Assembly (NCBI GenBank): GCA_963831105.1
Contig: CAWHOS010000012.1
Location: forward strand, 1 to 64,000
DNA: 64,000 bases
Source of the DNA: DATFQI01 sp963831105
Lineage (GTDB): Bacteria > Actinomycetota > Thermoleophilia > Solirubrobacterales > Solirubrobacteraceae
Direction: 5' to 3'
Shown: positions 54,548 through 63,988 of the stretch, one piece after another
How positions within the stretch are numbered: the first letter of the stretch is position 1
Layout of the letters: every line of letters begins with the position of its first letter
The notes under the pieces: generated by a model
The model's input: only the letters and a program-made list of their open reading frames with translations
Databases searched by the model: none
Told to the model about the DNA's origin: nothing
Made by a program: the position numbers and the translations under genes

Positions 54548-55413
54548 CTAGGCGTCGGGGCGGCCCATGAGCCCGCGCAACGCGGCGGCGCCCGAGGCGT
54601 CCGACGGCGACCACTGGGTCGTCGGCCGCCCCTCTGACCACCCCGTCGAGCTCGATGTCGACCTTCTCGGAGAAGAAGCAGAGCATGTCGCGCACGGGCT
54701 CGGCGTCGTGCTCGGGGTCCGGGTAGCTCCAGACGAGGTCCTCCGCCAGCCGGCCGCCGGCGCGGACGTGCCAGTAGTGCGCGACGCCCTTGTACGCGCA
54801 GCGGGTCAGGTTGCCGCTCGGCGACGAGGCGGTCGGTGTCGACGTCCTCGGCCGGCAGGTACCAGCGCGGCGGCAGCGCCGCCTCGTAGAGCACGCGCGC
54901 CCGGCGCGAGTCCGCGAGGACCTCGCCGTCGAGCAGCACGCGGACGTGGCGCGTGGTGCGGCAGACGTCGATGCGCGAGTAGGGGTCCTTGGGGTGGCCG
55001 AAGAGCTGCTCGGCCTCCGCGAACCACTCGTCGAGCGCGTCCCAGCGGAACGCGAGCAGCCCCTCGAGGAAGTCGGCCGCCGGCTCGGGGTAGCTCCAGG
55101 CCGCGCGCGGGACGCTGCGGTCGCCGATCCGCAGCTCGTGCCAGGCCAGCTCGCCGCGGGCGCTCGGCTCGCGCTCGCCGGTCTCCGCGAGCAGGTCGGT
55201 CCGGACCTCGGCCGCGGGGAAGTGGTAGACGGGCAGGCGCCCCGTCTCGTGCAGGAGCAGCGCGTTGGGGCTGTCGACGACGGTCTCGCCCGAGGCGGTG
55301 GCGCGGATCCTCGCCGGCACGCCCTCGATGAACAGCACCCGCTCCGGCACGGGCTGATCGAAGCGCCCGGCGGGGCGCTCGCCCAGCGGTCCGCTGCCGG
55401 CGGTCAGCGACAC
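54548..55413 (-). CDS. DUF427 domain protein, two copies of the domain (two frame breaks)
   Basis: About 288 residues. First copy: RVLFIEGVPARIRATASGETVVDSPNALLLHETGRLPVYHFPAAEVRTDLL; second copy: RHVRVLLDGEVLADSRRARVLYEAALPPRWYLPAEDVDTDRL, then KGVAHYWHVRAGGRLAEDLVWSYPDPEHDAEPVRDMLCFFSEKVDIELDGV. Frame corrections (one extra base each) near 54810 and 54640 are needed; the end then reads TTQWSPSDASGAAALRGLMGRPDA. Function unknown. Its start overlaps the EamA stop by 10 bases. Confidence 0.75.
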
Positions 55414-56427
55414 GCGCCCGACGTTAGCGCGTGCGCGCTCGGGGCGCCGCGGGCGGCGCGGCGCACCGACTCGGTCCGCACGACGAGCGCGACGGAGGCG
55501 ACGATGATCGTCGCGCCGACGATCGTCGTGCTCGTGACGACCTCGTCGAGGACCAGCCAGCCGAGCGCGATCGCGACGACCGGGTTCACGTAGGCGTACG
55601 TCGAGACCTTCGAGATCGGCGCGTTCTGCAGCAGCCACGCGTAGGCGGTGTAGGCGACCCAGGAGCCGAACACGATCAGGTAGGCGAGCGCGAGGATCGA
55701 GCGGGTCGAGAACGCGTCGACGTCGACGTCGCCGCCCTCGCCGATCGCGAGCCCGACGGCCACGATCGCGATCCCGCCGAGCAGCATCTGCCAGCCGACG
55801 GAGCTCAGCGGGTCGCGCGGGAGCGACAGGCGCGGCGAGGCGAACGAGCCCGAGGCCCACATCAGCGCCGCGCCGACGCAGGCGAGCAGCCCGAGGACCG
55901 TCGCGTCGCCCGACTGCTCGCCCGGCCGCACGAGCAGCGCGACGCCCACGAAGCCGACGAGCACCGAGGCGGCGCCGCGCGCGCTGACCCGGTCGCCGGT
56001 GCCCGCGCGCAGGAGGATCACCCACAGCGGCACGGAGGCGATCAGCAGCGCGGCGATGCTCGACGGCACCTCCTGCTCGGCGACCGAGACGACGGCGTTG
56101 GCGCCCGGCAGCAGCAGCCCGACGATGCCCGCGCCGCGCGAGCTGCGCGCGGGTCGGCCTGACCGCCGCCACGCCGCGCTTGACCGCGAGCACCGCGACC
56201 ATCACGGCGCCGGCGAGCCCGAAGCGCGCTCCGGCGCCGAGCAGCGGAGGGATCGTCTCGACGAGGATCCGGATCGCGAGGTACGTCGACCCCCAGACGA
56301 TGTAGACGATCCACAGCGCCGTCCAGATCTGCCAGCCCGGCGCCGGGGAACGACCGCCGGCCGGCGCCCTGGGGGAGGCTGCGCCGGCCGGTTCGGTCGT
56401 GGGTGGGGCGATGGTGCGTTCGCTCAC
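55404..56427 (-). CDS. EamA/DMT-family transporter (one frame break)
   Basis: About 340 residues, ten membrane segments in two EamA repeats. First: IWTALWIVYIVWGSTYLAIRILVETIPPLLGAGARFGLAGAVMVAVLAVKRG; after one extra base near 56145: PGANAVVSVAEQEVPSSIAALLIASVPLWVILL; second repeat ends with KVSTYAYVNPVVAIALGWLVLDEV, the RhaT/YdcZ-like signature. Probably exports a metabolite. GTG 56427 overlaps the stop of the GNAT-like gene; a Pro/Ala-rich cytoplasmic N-terminus of ~35 residues precedes the first span. Confidence 0.85.
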
Positions 56428-56769
56428 GCGATCCTGGGATGGGCGGCGTGGCCGCCCAGGCGCACGCGGCGGGCGGTGCCGCGGCGGCGGGCGATGCGAG
56501 CGGCGCGAGCGAGGGGCGCGGGCGCCGGCCGCGCGGAGCTCCAGGAGCGCGACGACGTCGGCGGTGGGGAGGAAGGGGTCGGCGATCGCCTCGCCGGTCG
56601 AGGACGCGATCGCGGCCACGAGGCGCCCGTCGGACTCGGCCACGAGCAGCGCGCCGGCGGGGATCGCCGCGGAGTCCAGCTGGGCGAGACGCTCGAGCTC
56701 GGCGCCGTCGGAGCCGCGGGCGGCGCGGATCAGGACAGAAGGAGCGGTGATGGTGGCGGTGGCGGGCAT
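56424..56769 (-). CDS. Short GNAT-like protein (N-terminal half of the fold; one frame break)
   Basis: About 114 residues. VLIRAARGSDGAELERLAQLDSAAIPAGALLVAESDGRLVAAIASSTGEAIADPFLPTADVVALLEL follows the first half of the GNAT fold (strand, helix, strands 2-4) but no acetyl-CoA loop follows. After a frame correction near 56535 the tail is Arg/Ala-rich and ends GGHAAHPRIA. It overlaps EamA (GTGA). Short proteins of this shape are seen in related actinobacteria; function unknown. Confidence 0.55.
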
Positions 56770-56863
56770 CTGGTGAACCTTTCAACGGGCGGGGCGGTTG
56801 CGGTGTGAGAGGAATGATCGGCCAGTCGACCCAGTAGCGCAAATGACATTTCCCTGCCTCTCC

Positions 56864-56869
56864 TATAAG
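56864..56869 (+). promoter_or_regulatory. -10 box (TATAAG) of the LysR gene, leaderless
   Basis: TATAAG lies eight bases before ATG 56878. TGACAT fifteen bases upstream is a weak -35. The start codon would be at the 5' end of the mRNA. Confidence 0.5.
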
Positions 56870-56877
56870 CTGTGCTC

Positions 56878-57801
56878 ATGCTCGACGTCCGCCGCATGCG
56901 CGTCCTCCGCGAGGTCGCCGTCCAGGGCTCCTTCTCCGCCGCCGCGGAGGCCCTCTCCTTCACGCAGTCCGCCGTGTCGCAGCAGATCGCCGCGCTCGAG
57001 CGCGAGACCGGGACGATCCTCGTACAGCGCAGCGCGCGCGGCGTCCGGCTCACCGAGGCGGGCGAGGCGCTCGTGCGCCACGCCGACGCCGTGCTCGCGC
57101 GCCTCGCCGAGGCCGAGGCGGAGCTCGAGGCGATCGCCGGCCTGCGCGGCGGGCGCCTGCGGATGGCCGCCTTCGAGTCCGCCGGCGCGACGCTGATGCC
57201 GCTCGCGATCGCGGACTTCCGCGCCAAGCACCCCGCGATCGAGCTGACGATGAGCCTCGGCGAGCCCGAGTCGACCGAGCCGCAGCTCAAGAGCGGCGAG
57301 CTCGACCTCGTGCTCGGCTTCGGCTCGCGCTACGCGCAGGAGGACGGCGTGGAGCGCCACTTCCTGTGCGAGGACCCGATGCTGCTCGTGCTCCCGCAGG
57401 AGCACCCGCTCGCGAACAAGCGCAACCTTCGCCTGGCCGACCTCTCCGACGAGGCGTGGATCGGCGGCCCGCAGGACTGCGAGTGCAACCGGCTGATCTA
57501 CGGCGCCTGCTCGGCGGCGGGCTACGACCCGCGGATCGCGTTCGAGACCGACGACTACGCCGCCGTCCAGGGCTTCGTCGCCGCGGGCGTCGGCGTCTCG
57601 CTGATCGCCGAGCTCGGGCTCACGACGATCCGCGACGACATCGTGGTGCGCGACCTCGGCCGCGAGACGCCGGTGCGCAAGATCTACGCGGCCGTCGCGG
57701 GCGGCTACCGCACGCCGGCGACCGCGGCGATGCTCGAGGTGCTGAAGGACGTCGCCGCGAACTACGCGACGCGCCGCCCGCGCCTCACGCTCGTCGGCTG
57801 A
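56878..57801 (+). CDS. LysR family transcriptional regulator
   Basis: 307 residues. Winged HTH: MRVLREVAVQGSFSAAAEALSFTQSAVSQQIAALERETGTILVQRSARGVRLTEAGEALVRHA; effector-binding domain: LRMAAFESAGATLMPLAIADFRAKHPAIELTMSLGEPESTEPQLKSGELDLVLGFG and GVGVSLIAELGL. Divergent from the GNAT-EamA-DUF427 operon, which it probably controls in the usual LysR way. The stop is one base from that of the convergent acyltransferase gene. Confidence 0.92.
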   Translation: MLDVRRMRVLREVAVQGSFSAAAEALSFTQSAVSQQIAALERETGTILVQRSARGVRLTEAGEALVRHADAVLARLAEAEAELEAIAGLRGGRLRMAAFESAGATLMPLAIADFRAKHPAIELTMSLGEPESTEPQLKSGELDLVLGFGSRYAQEDGVERHFLCEDPMLLVLPQEHPLANKRNLRLADLSDEAWIGGPQDCECNRLIYGACSAAGYDPRIAFETDDYAAVQGFVAAGVGVSLIAELGLTTIRDDIVVRDLGRETPVRKIYAAVAGGYRTPATAAMLEVLKDVAANYATRRPRLTLVG

Positions 57802-57802
57802 G

Positions 57803-59323
57803 TCAGGCGCGGACCTTCGGCTTCTCGGCGGCGGCGCGCTTGGCGCGCCGCTTGCCGGCCTTGCCGAGCACCGCCTCGGTGAGCTCCGTGAGCGAGTGCG
57901 CGAGCCGGTCCATCAGCGTCCACACGTCGTCGACCTGGTCGCGGTCGGCCACGATCCCGAAGTCCAGGTGGTCGAGGTAGCTCATGACCGTGATGTTCAG
58001 GCCGACGCCGTCGACGACCACCGAGACGGGGTAGTGGGCCTCGAGCTTGGCGCCCGCGAGGAACAGCGGGCTGCGCGGGCCGGGGACGTTGGAGATCACG
58101 AGGTTCACCGGCGGCCGGGTGCGGCCCATCACCTCCATCGTCGTGCGCGCGGCCAGCGACGCCACGGCGGGCGGGATGAAGCTCGTCGCGTCCGTGAGCA
58201 GGTTCGCGGGCACGGCCTTGTGGCGCGACTTGGCGCCGCGCAGGAGCTCGTGCGTGCGCTTGAGCCGGCGCTTGGGGTCGGCCTCGTCGGTGGCGATCGG
58301 GACGATCATCATCGAGACGCGGTTGCCGAACGTGCCCATCTGCTCATCGGTGCGCACCGACACGGGCACCATGGCGACGAGCGGCTCCTTCGGGAGCTCG
58401 TCGCGCTCCTTGAGCCAGTCGCGCAGCGCGCCCGCGCAGAGCGAGACGACGACGTCGTTGACGGTGACGCCGGCCTCGTTCTTGATCGCCTTGACCGTGT
58501 CGAGCGAGAGCTGCCCGAACGAGAAGCGCCGGTGGCCGGAGATGCGGCCGTTGAACGAGGTCCGCGGCGGGCGGGCGGTGGTCACCTCGAGGATCGCCGG
58601 GTCGCGGTGCTCGACGCCCAGGCGGCGGCGGACCTCGGCCACGCCGCGCGAGATCGTCGGCACGCCGGGGAACGCGTTCGCGCCCGGCAGCTCGGTGAGG
58701 TTCGGGAGCGCGGTCGGGGCCGAGCGCAGGGCGCGCAGCGGCTGCATCGGCATCCCCAGCAGGCCGCGGCCGAGCATCTCCAGCTCGCCCGGCACGCGAT
58801 CGCCCGATCGGTCGCCCTCGGGCGGCGGGATCTCGCGCCCCTCGGGGCTGGGGTCGAGCAGCACGGCCAGGATCTCGTTGCCCGACACGCCGTCGACGAC
58901 GGAGTGGTGGACCTTCGTGAGCAGCGCCACGCGCCCGTTCTCGAGCCCGTGGATCAGGTACAGCTCCCACAGCGGGCGCGTGCGGTCGAGCGGGCGGGCG
59001 AAGATGCGGGCGACGGTCTCGGCGAGGCGGCGGTCGTCGCCCGGCGGCGGCACGGCCGAGTCGCGGATGTGGAAGTCGAGGTCGAAGTCGGGGTCCTCGA
59101 CCCAGTACGGATGGTCGAGGCCGAGCGGGACGCCGACCAGGCGCCAGCGGAACGGCGGCAGCATGTGGATGCGCTCGCCCACGAGGCGGCAGATGTCCTC
59201 GATCTGGAGCTCGCCGCCCGGGGCGGTCGCCGGGTCGTAGACGGCCAGGCCGCCCACGTGCCCGTACGTCCGGGCGGACTCCACCGCCAGGAACTGTGCG
59301 TCCAGGCTCGTCAGCTGCCGCAT
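57803..59323 (-). CDS. Wax ester synthase/diacylglycerol acyltransferase (WS/DGAT)
   Basis: Makes triacylglycerol or wax esters from acyl-CoA for storage. 506 residues, full length. RQLTSLDAQFLAVESARTYGHVGGLAVYDP at the N-terminus, catalytic HHSVVDGVSG (HHxxxDG) near residue 138, and the C-terminal domain with NDVVVSLCAGALRDWL, RVSMMIVPIATDEADPKRRL and PVNLVISNVPGPRSPLFLAGAKLEAHYPVSVVVDGVGLNITVMSYLDHLDFGIVADRDQVDD. ATG 59323 follows GGAGGAGAG. Basic, Ala-rich C-terminal tail. Divergent from the DHA2 exporter. Confidence 0.93.
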   Translation of the reverse strand: MRQLTSLDAQFLAVESARTYGHVGGLAVYDPATAPGGELQIEDICRLVGERIHMLPPFRWRLVGVPLGLDHPYWVEDPDFDLDFHIRDSAVPPPGDDRRLAETVARIFARPLDRTRPLWELYLIHGLENGRVALLTKVHHSVVDGVSGNEILAVLLDPSPEGREIPPPEGDRSGDRVPGELEMLGRGLLGMPMQPLRALRSAPTALPNLTELPGANAFPGVPTISRGVAEVRRRLGVEHRDPAILEVTTARPPRTSFNGRISGHRRFSFGQLSLDTVKAIKNEAGVTVNDVVVSLCAGALRDWLKERDELPKEPLVAMVPVSVRTDEQMGTFGNRVSMMIVPIATDEADPKRRLKRTHELLRGAKSRHKAVPANLLTDATSFIPPAVASLAARTTMEVMGRTRPPVNLVISNVPGPRSPLFLAGAKLEAHYPVSVVVDGVGLNITVMSYLDHLDFGIVADRDQVDDVWTLMDRLAHSLTELTEAVLGKAGKRRAKRAAAEKPKVRA

Positions 59324-59415
59324 CGGCTCTCCTCCTCGCGCATGACCCTGGAGGTGACCGTGCCCGCAGCCGACCGACCGGGAAACGGGGAATGCCGGAA
59401 TGCGATGATCGGCTC

Positions 59416-61070
59416 ATGAGCACCGCAGGGCTCGACGCAGCGACCAAGCGGATGGTGCTCGTCGCCTGCATCCTCGGCACGACGGTCGTGACCGTCGACT
59501 CGACGGCGATCAACGTCGCGCTGCCCGCGATCGCCGAGGACCTCGGCGGCGGGCTGGCCGGGCAGCAGTGGACCGCGAACGCCTATCTGCTCACGCTCAG
59601 CTCGTTCCTGCTGATCGGCGGCTCGCTCGGAGACCTGATCGGGGAGCGCCGCGTGTTCTTCGCCGGCGTGCTCGGCTTCGGGGTCACGTCGCTGCTGTGC
59701 GCGCTGGCGCCGACGATCGAGCTGCTGGTCGCCGCGCGGGCGCTGCAGGGGATCTCGGGCGCGCTGCTGACGCCCGCGGCGCTGGCGGTGATCGTGCGGA
59801 CGTTCTCGGAGTCCGAGCGCGGGCAGGCCGTCGGCGCGTGGACGGCGTGGGGCGGCATCGGCACCGTGCTCGGCCCGGTCATCGGCGGCCAGCTCGTCGA
59901 CTCGGCGTCGTGGCGCTGGATCTTCCTGATCAACCTGCCGCTCGTCCTGGGGACGCTGTTCATCGTCTCGCGCGCCGTGCCCGCAGACGCGCCGCGCGAG
60001 CCCGGCGCGCGGCTGGACCTGACCGGCGCGACGCTGTGCGCGCTCGGGCTGGCCGCGCTCACGTTCGGGCTGATCGAGCAGCCCGTGCGCGGCTGGTCGG
60101 ACCCGCTCATCGTCGGTCTCGCTGATCGGCGGCGCGGCGCTGCTGGCGGGCTTCGTCGTCTACGAGCGCCACGCGAGCCACCCGATGCTGCCGCTGGGGC
60201 TGTTCAAGCGGCGCAACTTCGCGGCGGGCAACATCGAGACGTTCGCGATGTACGGCGGGCTGAGCGTCGTGTTCTTCCTGCTCGTGCTGTTCCTCCAGGG
60301 CGTCGCGGGCTACTCCGCGCTGGAGGCGGGCGCCGCGAGCGTCCCCGTCACGCTCGTGATGTTCGTGCTGGCCGCGCGCTTCGGCCGGCTCGCCGACCGG
60401 CACGGGCCGCGCTGGTTCATGGGCAGCGGGCCGCTCGTGTGCGCGGCCGGGCTGGTGCTGATGCTGCGCGTCGACGCCGACGTCGACTACTGGACCGAGC
60501 TGCTGCCGGCGCTGCTGGTCTTCTCGCTCGGGCTCGCGATCGTCGTGGCGCCGCTGACGGCGACCGTGCTCTCCGACGCCGACGAGCACAACGCCGGGAT
60601 CGCGTCCGCGGTCAACAACGCGATCGCCCGGGTCGCCGGGCCTCATCGCGATCGCCGCGATCGGCGCGCTGGTGGCGGCGCAGTACGGCTCGCGGCTCGA
60701 GGAGGCGCTCGGCGAGGTCGCCGACCAGCCCGCCGTGCGGTCCGCCCTCCCGCGGCTCGACGACCGCCCGTTCGAGATCGAGCGCCCGCCCGGGCTCGAT
60801 CCGGAGACCGCCGACGCGGTGGTACGGGCGCAGGAGGAGGCGTCGGTCGAGTCGTTCCACTTCGGCGTCGGGGTCGCCATCGTGCTCGTCGGGCTCGGGG
60901 GCGTGCTCGGCTTCGCCGGCATCCGCAACCCGCGCCGGGTCGTCGCCGCCGAGCGCTGTCCCGGCGGCCAGTTCGTCGGCGTGCCGGAGGATGCGTCGCG
61001 GCAATCGCCGTGCGACTGGCACCGCGAGCTGCCGGTCGTGCAGCTCCCGCCGCGCGAGCGGACCGCCTGA
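59416..61070 (+). CDS. DHA2-family MFS drug exporter, 14 spans (two frame breaks)
   Basis: About 551 residues. VDSTAINVALPAIAEDLGGGLAGQQWTANAYLLTLSSFLLIGGSLGDLIGERRVFF is the DHA2 start (motif D1 and motif A), and GAWTAWGGIGTVLGPVIGGQLVDSASWRWIFLINLP is motif C. One-base insertions near 60117 and 60640 break the frame. A long outer stretch near the end (RPPGLDPETADAVVRAQEEASVESFHFGVG) is usual for the family. Unusual C-terminal tail: RCPGGQFVGVPEDASRQSPCDWHRELPVVQLPPRERTA. Substrate unknown. Confidence 0.9.
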
Positions 61071-61151
61071 CGACGTCAGCGGCGCGCTCGAACCGCCGGA
61101 GGTAACACCGCGTATACCCCCGAAATTCCCGTGCCCCGGGGGGACCGTGTC

Positions 61152-62096
61152 ATGAAGCCCAGCCTCGCCTGCTGTGCCGTGCTGCTCGCCTTCGCCGTCC
61201 TGGCGCCGTCCGCCTCTGCGGGGCCCAAGCGCGACAACACGCCGCCGAGCACCCCCGGCAACGTCCGCGTGGTCGCCGTCACGGAGGACTCGATCACGAT
61301 CTCGTGGAACGCGTCGACGGACAACTCCGGCAGGCTCCACGCCTACATCGCGGGTGGCATCTACCACCCGCCGGACAGCACGACCAAGACGTTCACGGGG
61401 CTCGTGCCGAATACGACGCGGACCTACTACGTGCAGGCGATGGACCCGTCGGGCAACCTGTCGCCGCTGAGCGCGCCGGTGACCGCCACGACGGCGCGCG
61501 ACACCACGGCGCCGACCACGCCGACCGGCCTGCGGGTGACCGGCACCGGGATCTCGACCGTGTCGCTGGCCTGGGACCGCTCGTCGGACCGCTGGTCGTT
61601 CAGCTACGAGGTGCTGATGGACGGCCAGGTGCTCGCCTCCGCGGCGCATCCGTTCGTCGGCACGCCGTCCATCACGCTGCGCAAGATCACGCCGGGGCGC
61701 CATGTGTTCCAGATCCGGGCGCGCGACACCGCCGGCAACGTCTCCGGCCTGAGCAACTCGCAGACGGTCGACCTGGCGGGGAACGGCGACGCCACGCCGC
61801 CGAGCGCACCGAGCAACCTCACCGTCGAGGATCTCAACGACAATTGCGGCAGCCTGATCCTGAGCTGGACGCCGTCGACCGACAACAACGACGCCCAGTC
61901 GGAGATCGAGTACGAGCTCCACAAGAACGGCAGCTTCACCCAACAACTGACGCCACCGGGCGCGTCGAGCATCGGCATCTACACCCTGCCCGGCACCCAG
62001 ACCTGGACGGTGGTGGCGGTCGACCGCGCGGGCAACAGCTCGGGCCCGAGCAACGCCGTGACGCTCACGGTGGTGACCGACCCCGACTTCTGCTAG
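61152..62096 (+). CDS. Secreted protein with three fibronectin type III domains
   Basis: 314 residues: signal peptide (LACCAVLLAFAVLAPSASA) and three FN3 repeats, each starting TPPSxPxNL/RV: DNTPPSTPGNVRVVAVTEDSITISWNAS, DTTAPTTPTGLRVTGTGISTVSLAWDRS and DATPPSAPSNLTVEDLNDNCGSLILSWTPS. No catalytic domain or anchor; likely a cell-surface or carbohydrate-related binding protein. ATG 61152 begins the signal. The next gene starts 25 bases later, so the two may be co-expressed and act together. Confidence 0.85.
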   Translation: MKPSLACCAVLLAFAVLAPSASAGPKRDNTPPSTPGNVRVVAVTEDSITISWNASTDNSGRLHAYIAGGIYHPPDSTTKTFTGLVPNTTRTYYVQAMDPSGNLSPLSAPVTATTARDTTAPTTPTGLRVTGTGISTVSLAWDRSSDRWSFSYEVLMDGQVLASAAHPFVGTPSITLRKITPGRHVFQIRARDTAGNVSGLSNSQTVDLAGNGDATPPSAPSNLTVEDLNDNCGSLILSWTPSTDNNDAQSEIEYELHKNGSFTQQLTPPGASSIGIYTLPGTQTWTVVAVDRAGNSSGPSNAVTLTVVTDPDFC

Positions 62097-62120
62097 CGGC
62101 GCCCTCTACCCTGGGGGGCG

Positions 62121-63776
62121 ATGCGGGGGATCGTCGGCGTGCTGCTCGTCGTCGCGGCGCTGGCCGTGGCGGCCGCGCCAGCGCAGGGTGCCGAGAGCGG
62201 GGTCAACCTCGCGCTCAACCAGAACGTGGACGGCCCGGCGAACGCGCAGCGCCTGCGCGTGGGCTGGGTGCGGATCTTCGTCGGTTGGTCGATCGCAGAG
62301 CCGGGCCGCGGCGACTTCGACCGCAACTACCTGCGCGCCGTCGCCGACCAGGCCGCCTCGTTCCGGGCCCGCGGCGTCAAGGTCCTGCTCGTCGCCCAGA
62401 GCACGCCGGGCTGGGCGGCCGGCCCGCGCGGGCCCGGTGAGGCGCCGCCGGCGAACCCGGCGACCTACGGCGAGTTCGCCGCCGAGCTGGCGCGCTCGGT
62501 CCCTGCGGCCGACGCGCTCGAGATCTGGAACGAGCCCGACTCGGAGATCTTCTGGCGCGGTGCTCCCGACCCGGCCGGCTATGCGGCCCTGCTGCGCGCG
62601 TCCTACCCCCGCATCAAGGCTGCGCGGCCGGACGTCACCGTGGTCACCGGCGGCATGGTCGGCAACCACTACGACTTCCTGCAGGGCATCTACGCAGCGG
62701 GCGGCGGCGGCAACTTCGACGCGGTCGGCGTGCACACCGACACGGCGTGCCTGCTCACCTCGCCGGCCGAGTACTACCGCGACCCGAACGGGCGCGTCGG
62801 GCGCTACTCGTTCACCGGGTATCGCGAGGTCCACGACGTGATGACCGCCAACGGCGACGGCGCCAAGGGCGTGTGGATGACCGAGATCGGCTGGGGGACC
62901 GGCTCGCGCAAGCCGCGGTCGTGCCGCAACGGCGCGGTCGCGGGGACCCGCCCCGAGGGCGTGAGCGAGAAGACCCAGGCCCGCTTCCTGCGGCTCGCCT
63001 ACCGCTGCCTCGCCGCCGACCCCGCCGTGCGGGTGGCGCTGTGGTTCTCGCTGCAGGACGTCGGCCACGGGGCCGGCTACGGCGACCACCTCGGGCTGAT
63101 CCGCAAGAGCGGCAAGCGCAAGCCGGCCTTCAAGGCGATGCGCAAGGTCCGCAACGGCAAGGTCCGCGCCGCCCGCTGCGGCGGCGCCTCCGACCGCGCG
63201 GCACCGCGCCTGGCCGTCGCGCGGCCGAGCGAGGGCGCCGTGCTCACCGACGGCGAGAACCTGCCGGTGCGCGTGACCGCGCGCGACAACCGCGGCGGCG
63301 TCGGCATGCGCCGGGTCGAGCTGCACGTCAACGGGCGCCAGGTCCGAACCTGGGGCGGAGGCTCCGTTCGCAGCTCCTGGTTCGGCTTCCGCTCGCTCGG
63401 CTACGGAGAGCACGCGGTCGAGATCCGCGCGCTCGACCAGGCGCGCAACGTGACGGCGCGGCGCTTCACCGTGCGCAAGGTCACGCCCTCCTCGTTCGGC
63501 GACTCCGCGGCACCGCGCGTGCGCTGGCGCTCGGCCCCGCGGCGCGCGGGAGCCAGCCTCAGGCTCGCCGTCCATGTGGCCGACCGCGGGCCCGCCGGCC
63601 TGCGCAAGATCACGCTCTACGTCGACGGCGCGCGCGTGCGCACGACCAAGCGCGGCGACGGCCTGTGGCGCCCGCGCGTACGGCTGCCCGGCGCGGGCAA
63701 GCACCGGATCACGGTGCGCGCGGAGGACCGCGCGGGCAACGTCGCGCGCTCGAAGCGCTACGTGACGCGCGGCTAG
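62121..63776 (+). CDS. Secreted clan GH-A glycosidase-like protein with two Ig-like domains
   Basis: 551 residues. Signal peptide (GVLLVVAALAVAAAPAQGA), a TIM barrel (~25-340) with LEIWNEPDSEIFWRG (acid/base Glu) and GVWMTEIGWGTGS (nucleophile Glu), and VGVHTDTACLL between them, as in GH39/GH5-type enzymes. Two Ig-like beta domains follow: APRLAVARPSEGAVLTDGENLPVRVTARDNRGGVGMRRVELHVNGRQV and APRVRWRSAPRRAGASLRLAVHVADRGPAGLRKITLYVDGARV. Substrate unknown. Related in layout to the protein at 17813. Confidence 0.82.
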   Translation: MRGIVGVLLVVAALAVAAAPAQGAESGVNLALNQNVDGPANAQRLRVGWVRIFVGWSIAEPGRGDFDRNYLRAVADQAASFRARGVKVLLVAQSTPGWAAGPRGPGEAPPANPATYGEFAAELARSVPAADALEIWNEPDSEIFWRGAPDPAGYAALLRASYPRIKAARPDVTVVTGGMVGNHYDFLQGIYAAGGGGNFDAVGVHTDTACLLTSPAEYYRDPNGRVGRYSFTGYREVHDVMTANGDGAKGVWMTEIGWGTGSRKPRSCRNGAVAGTRPEGVSEKTQARFLRLAYRCLAADPAVRVALWFSLQDVGHGAGYGDHLGLIRKSGKRKPAFKAMRKVRNGKVRAARCGGASDRAAPRLAVARPSEGAVLTDGENLPVRVTARDNRGGVGMRRVELHVNGRQVRTWGGGSVRSSWFGFRSLGYGEHAVEIRALDQARNVTARRFTVRKVTPSSFGDSAAPRVRWRSAPRRAGASLRLAVHVADRGPAGLRKITLYVDGARVRTTKRGDGLWRPRVRLPGAGKHRITVRAEDRAGNVARSKRYVTRG

Positions 63777-63788
63777 GCCGGTCGCCGT

Positions 63789-63988
63789 GCTCACGTCAAC
63801 GGCGGCTGGGTAGGGAGGCGGTTTCCGTTCAGTTGGCGGCACCGCCGAATCGAGTGTGCGGAAGGTTCCAGTAACCCGTACTTTCCGCACAGTCGATCCT
63901 CGGGTGAGCGGTAATGCGCGGAAACGGTCGGGGCTCGCCGGCGCGGGCCGCTCCCTCACCACCCCACCCAGCCGCCGTTGACGTGAGC
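63789..63988. repeat. Dispersed palindromic element, copy 5 (best-preserved ends)
   Basis: The left end GCTCACGTCAACGGCGGCTG continuing GGT (63789-63811) recurs exactly, inverted, at 63966-63988; beyond that both arms continue with G/A-rich TRGGGAGG-like sequence. Centre: 17-bp stem with two mismatches at 63849-63865 and 63881-63897 (core TGTGCGGAA). No target-site duplication is evident. No ORF in the 224 bp after the glycosidase stop. Confidence 0.75.

Noticed and set aside
63789..63988. Element as a classical insertion sequence or MITE with target duplication
   Set aside because: No transposase and no clear flanking duplication at any of the copies; REP-like or RNA-level function fits as well.
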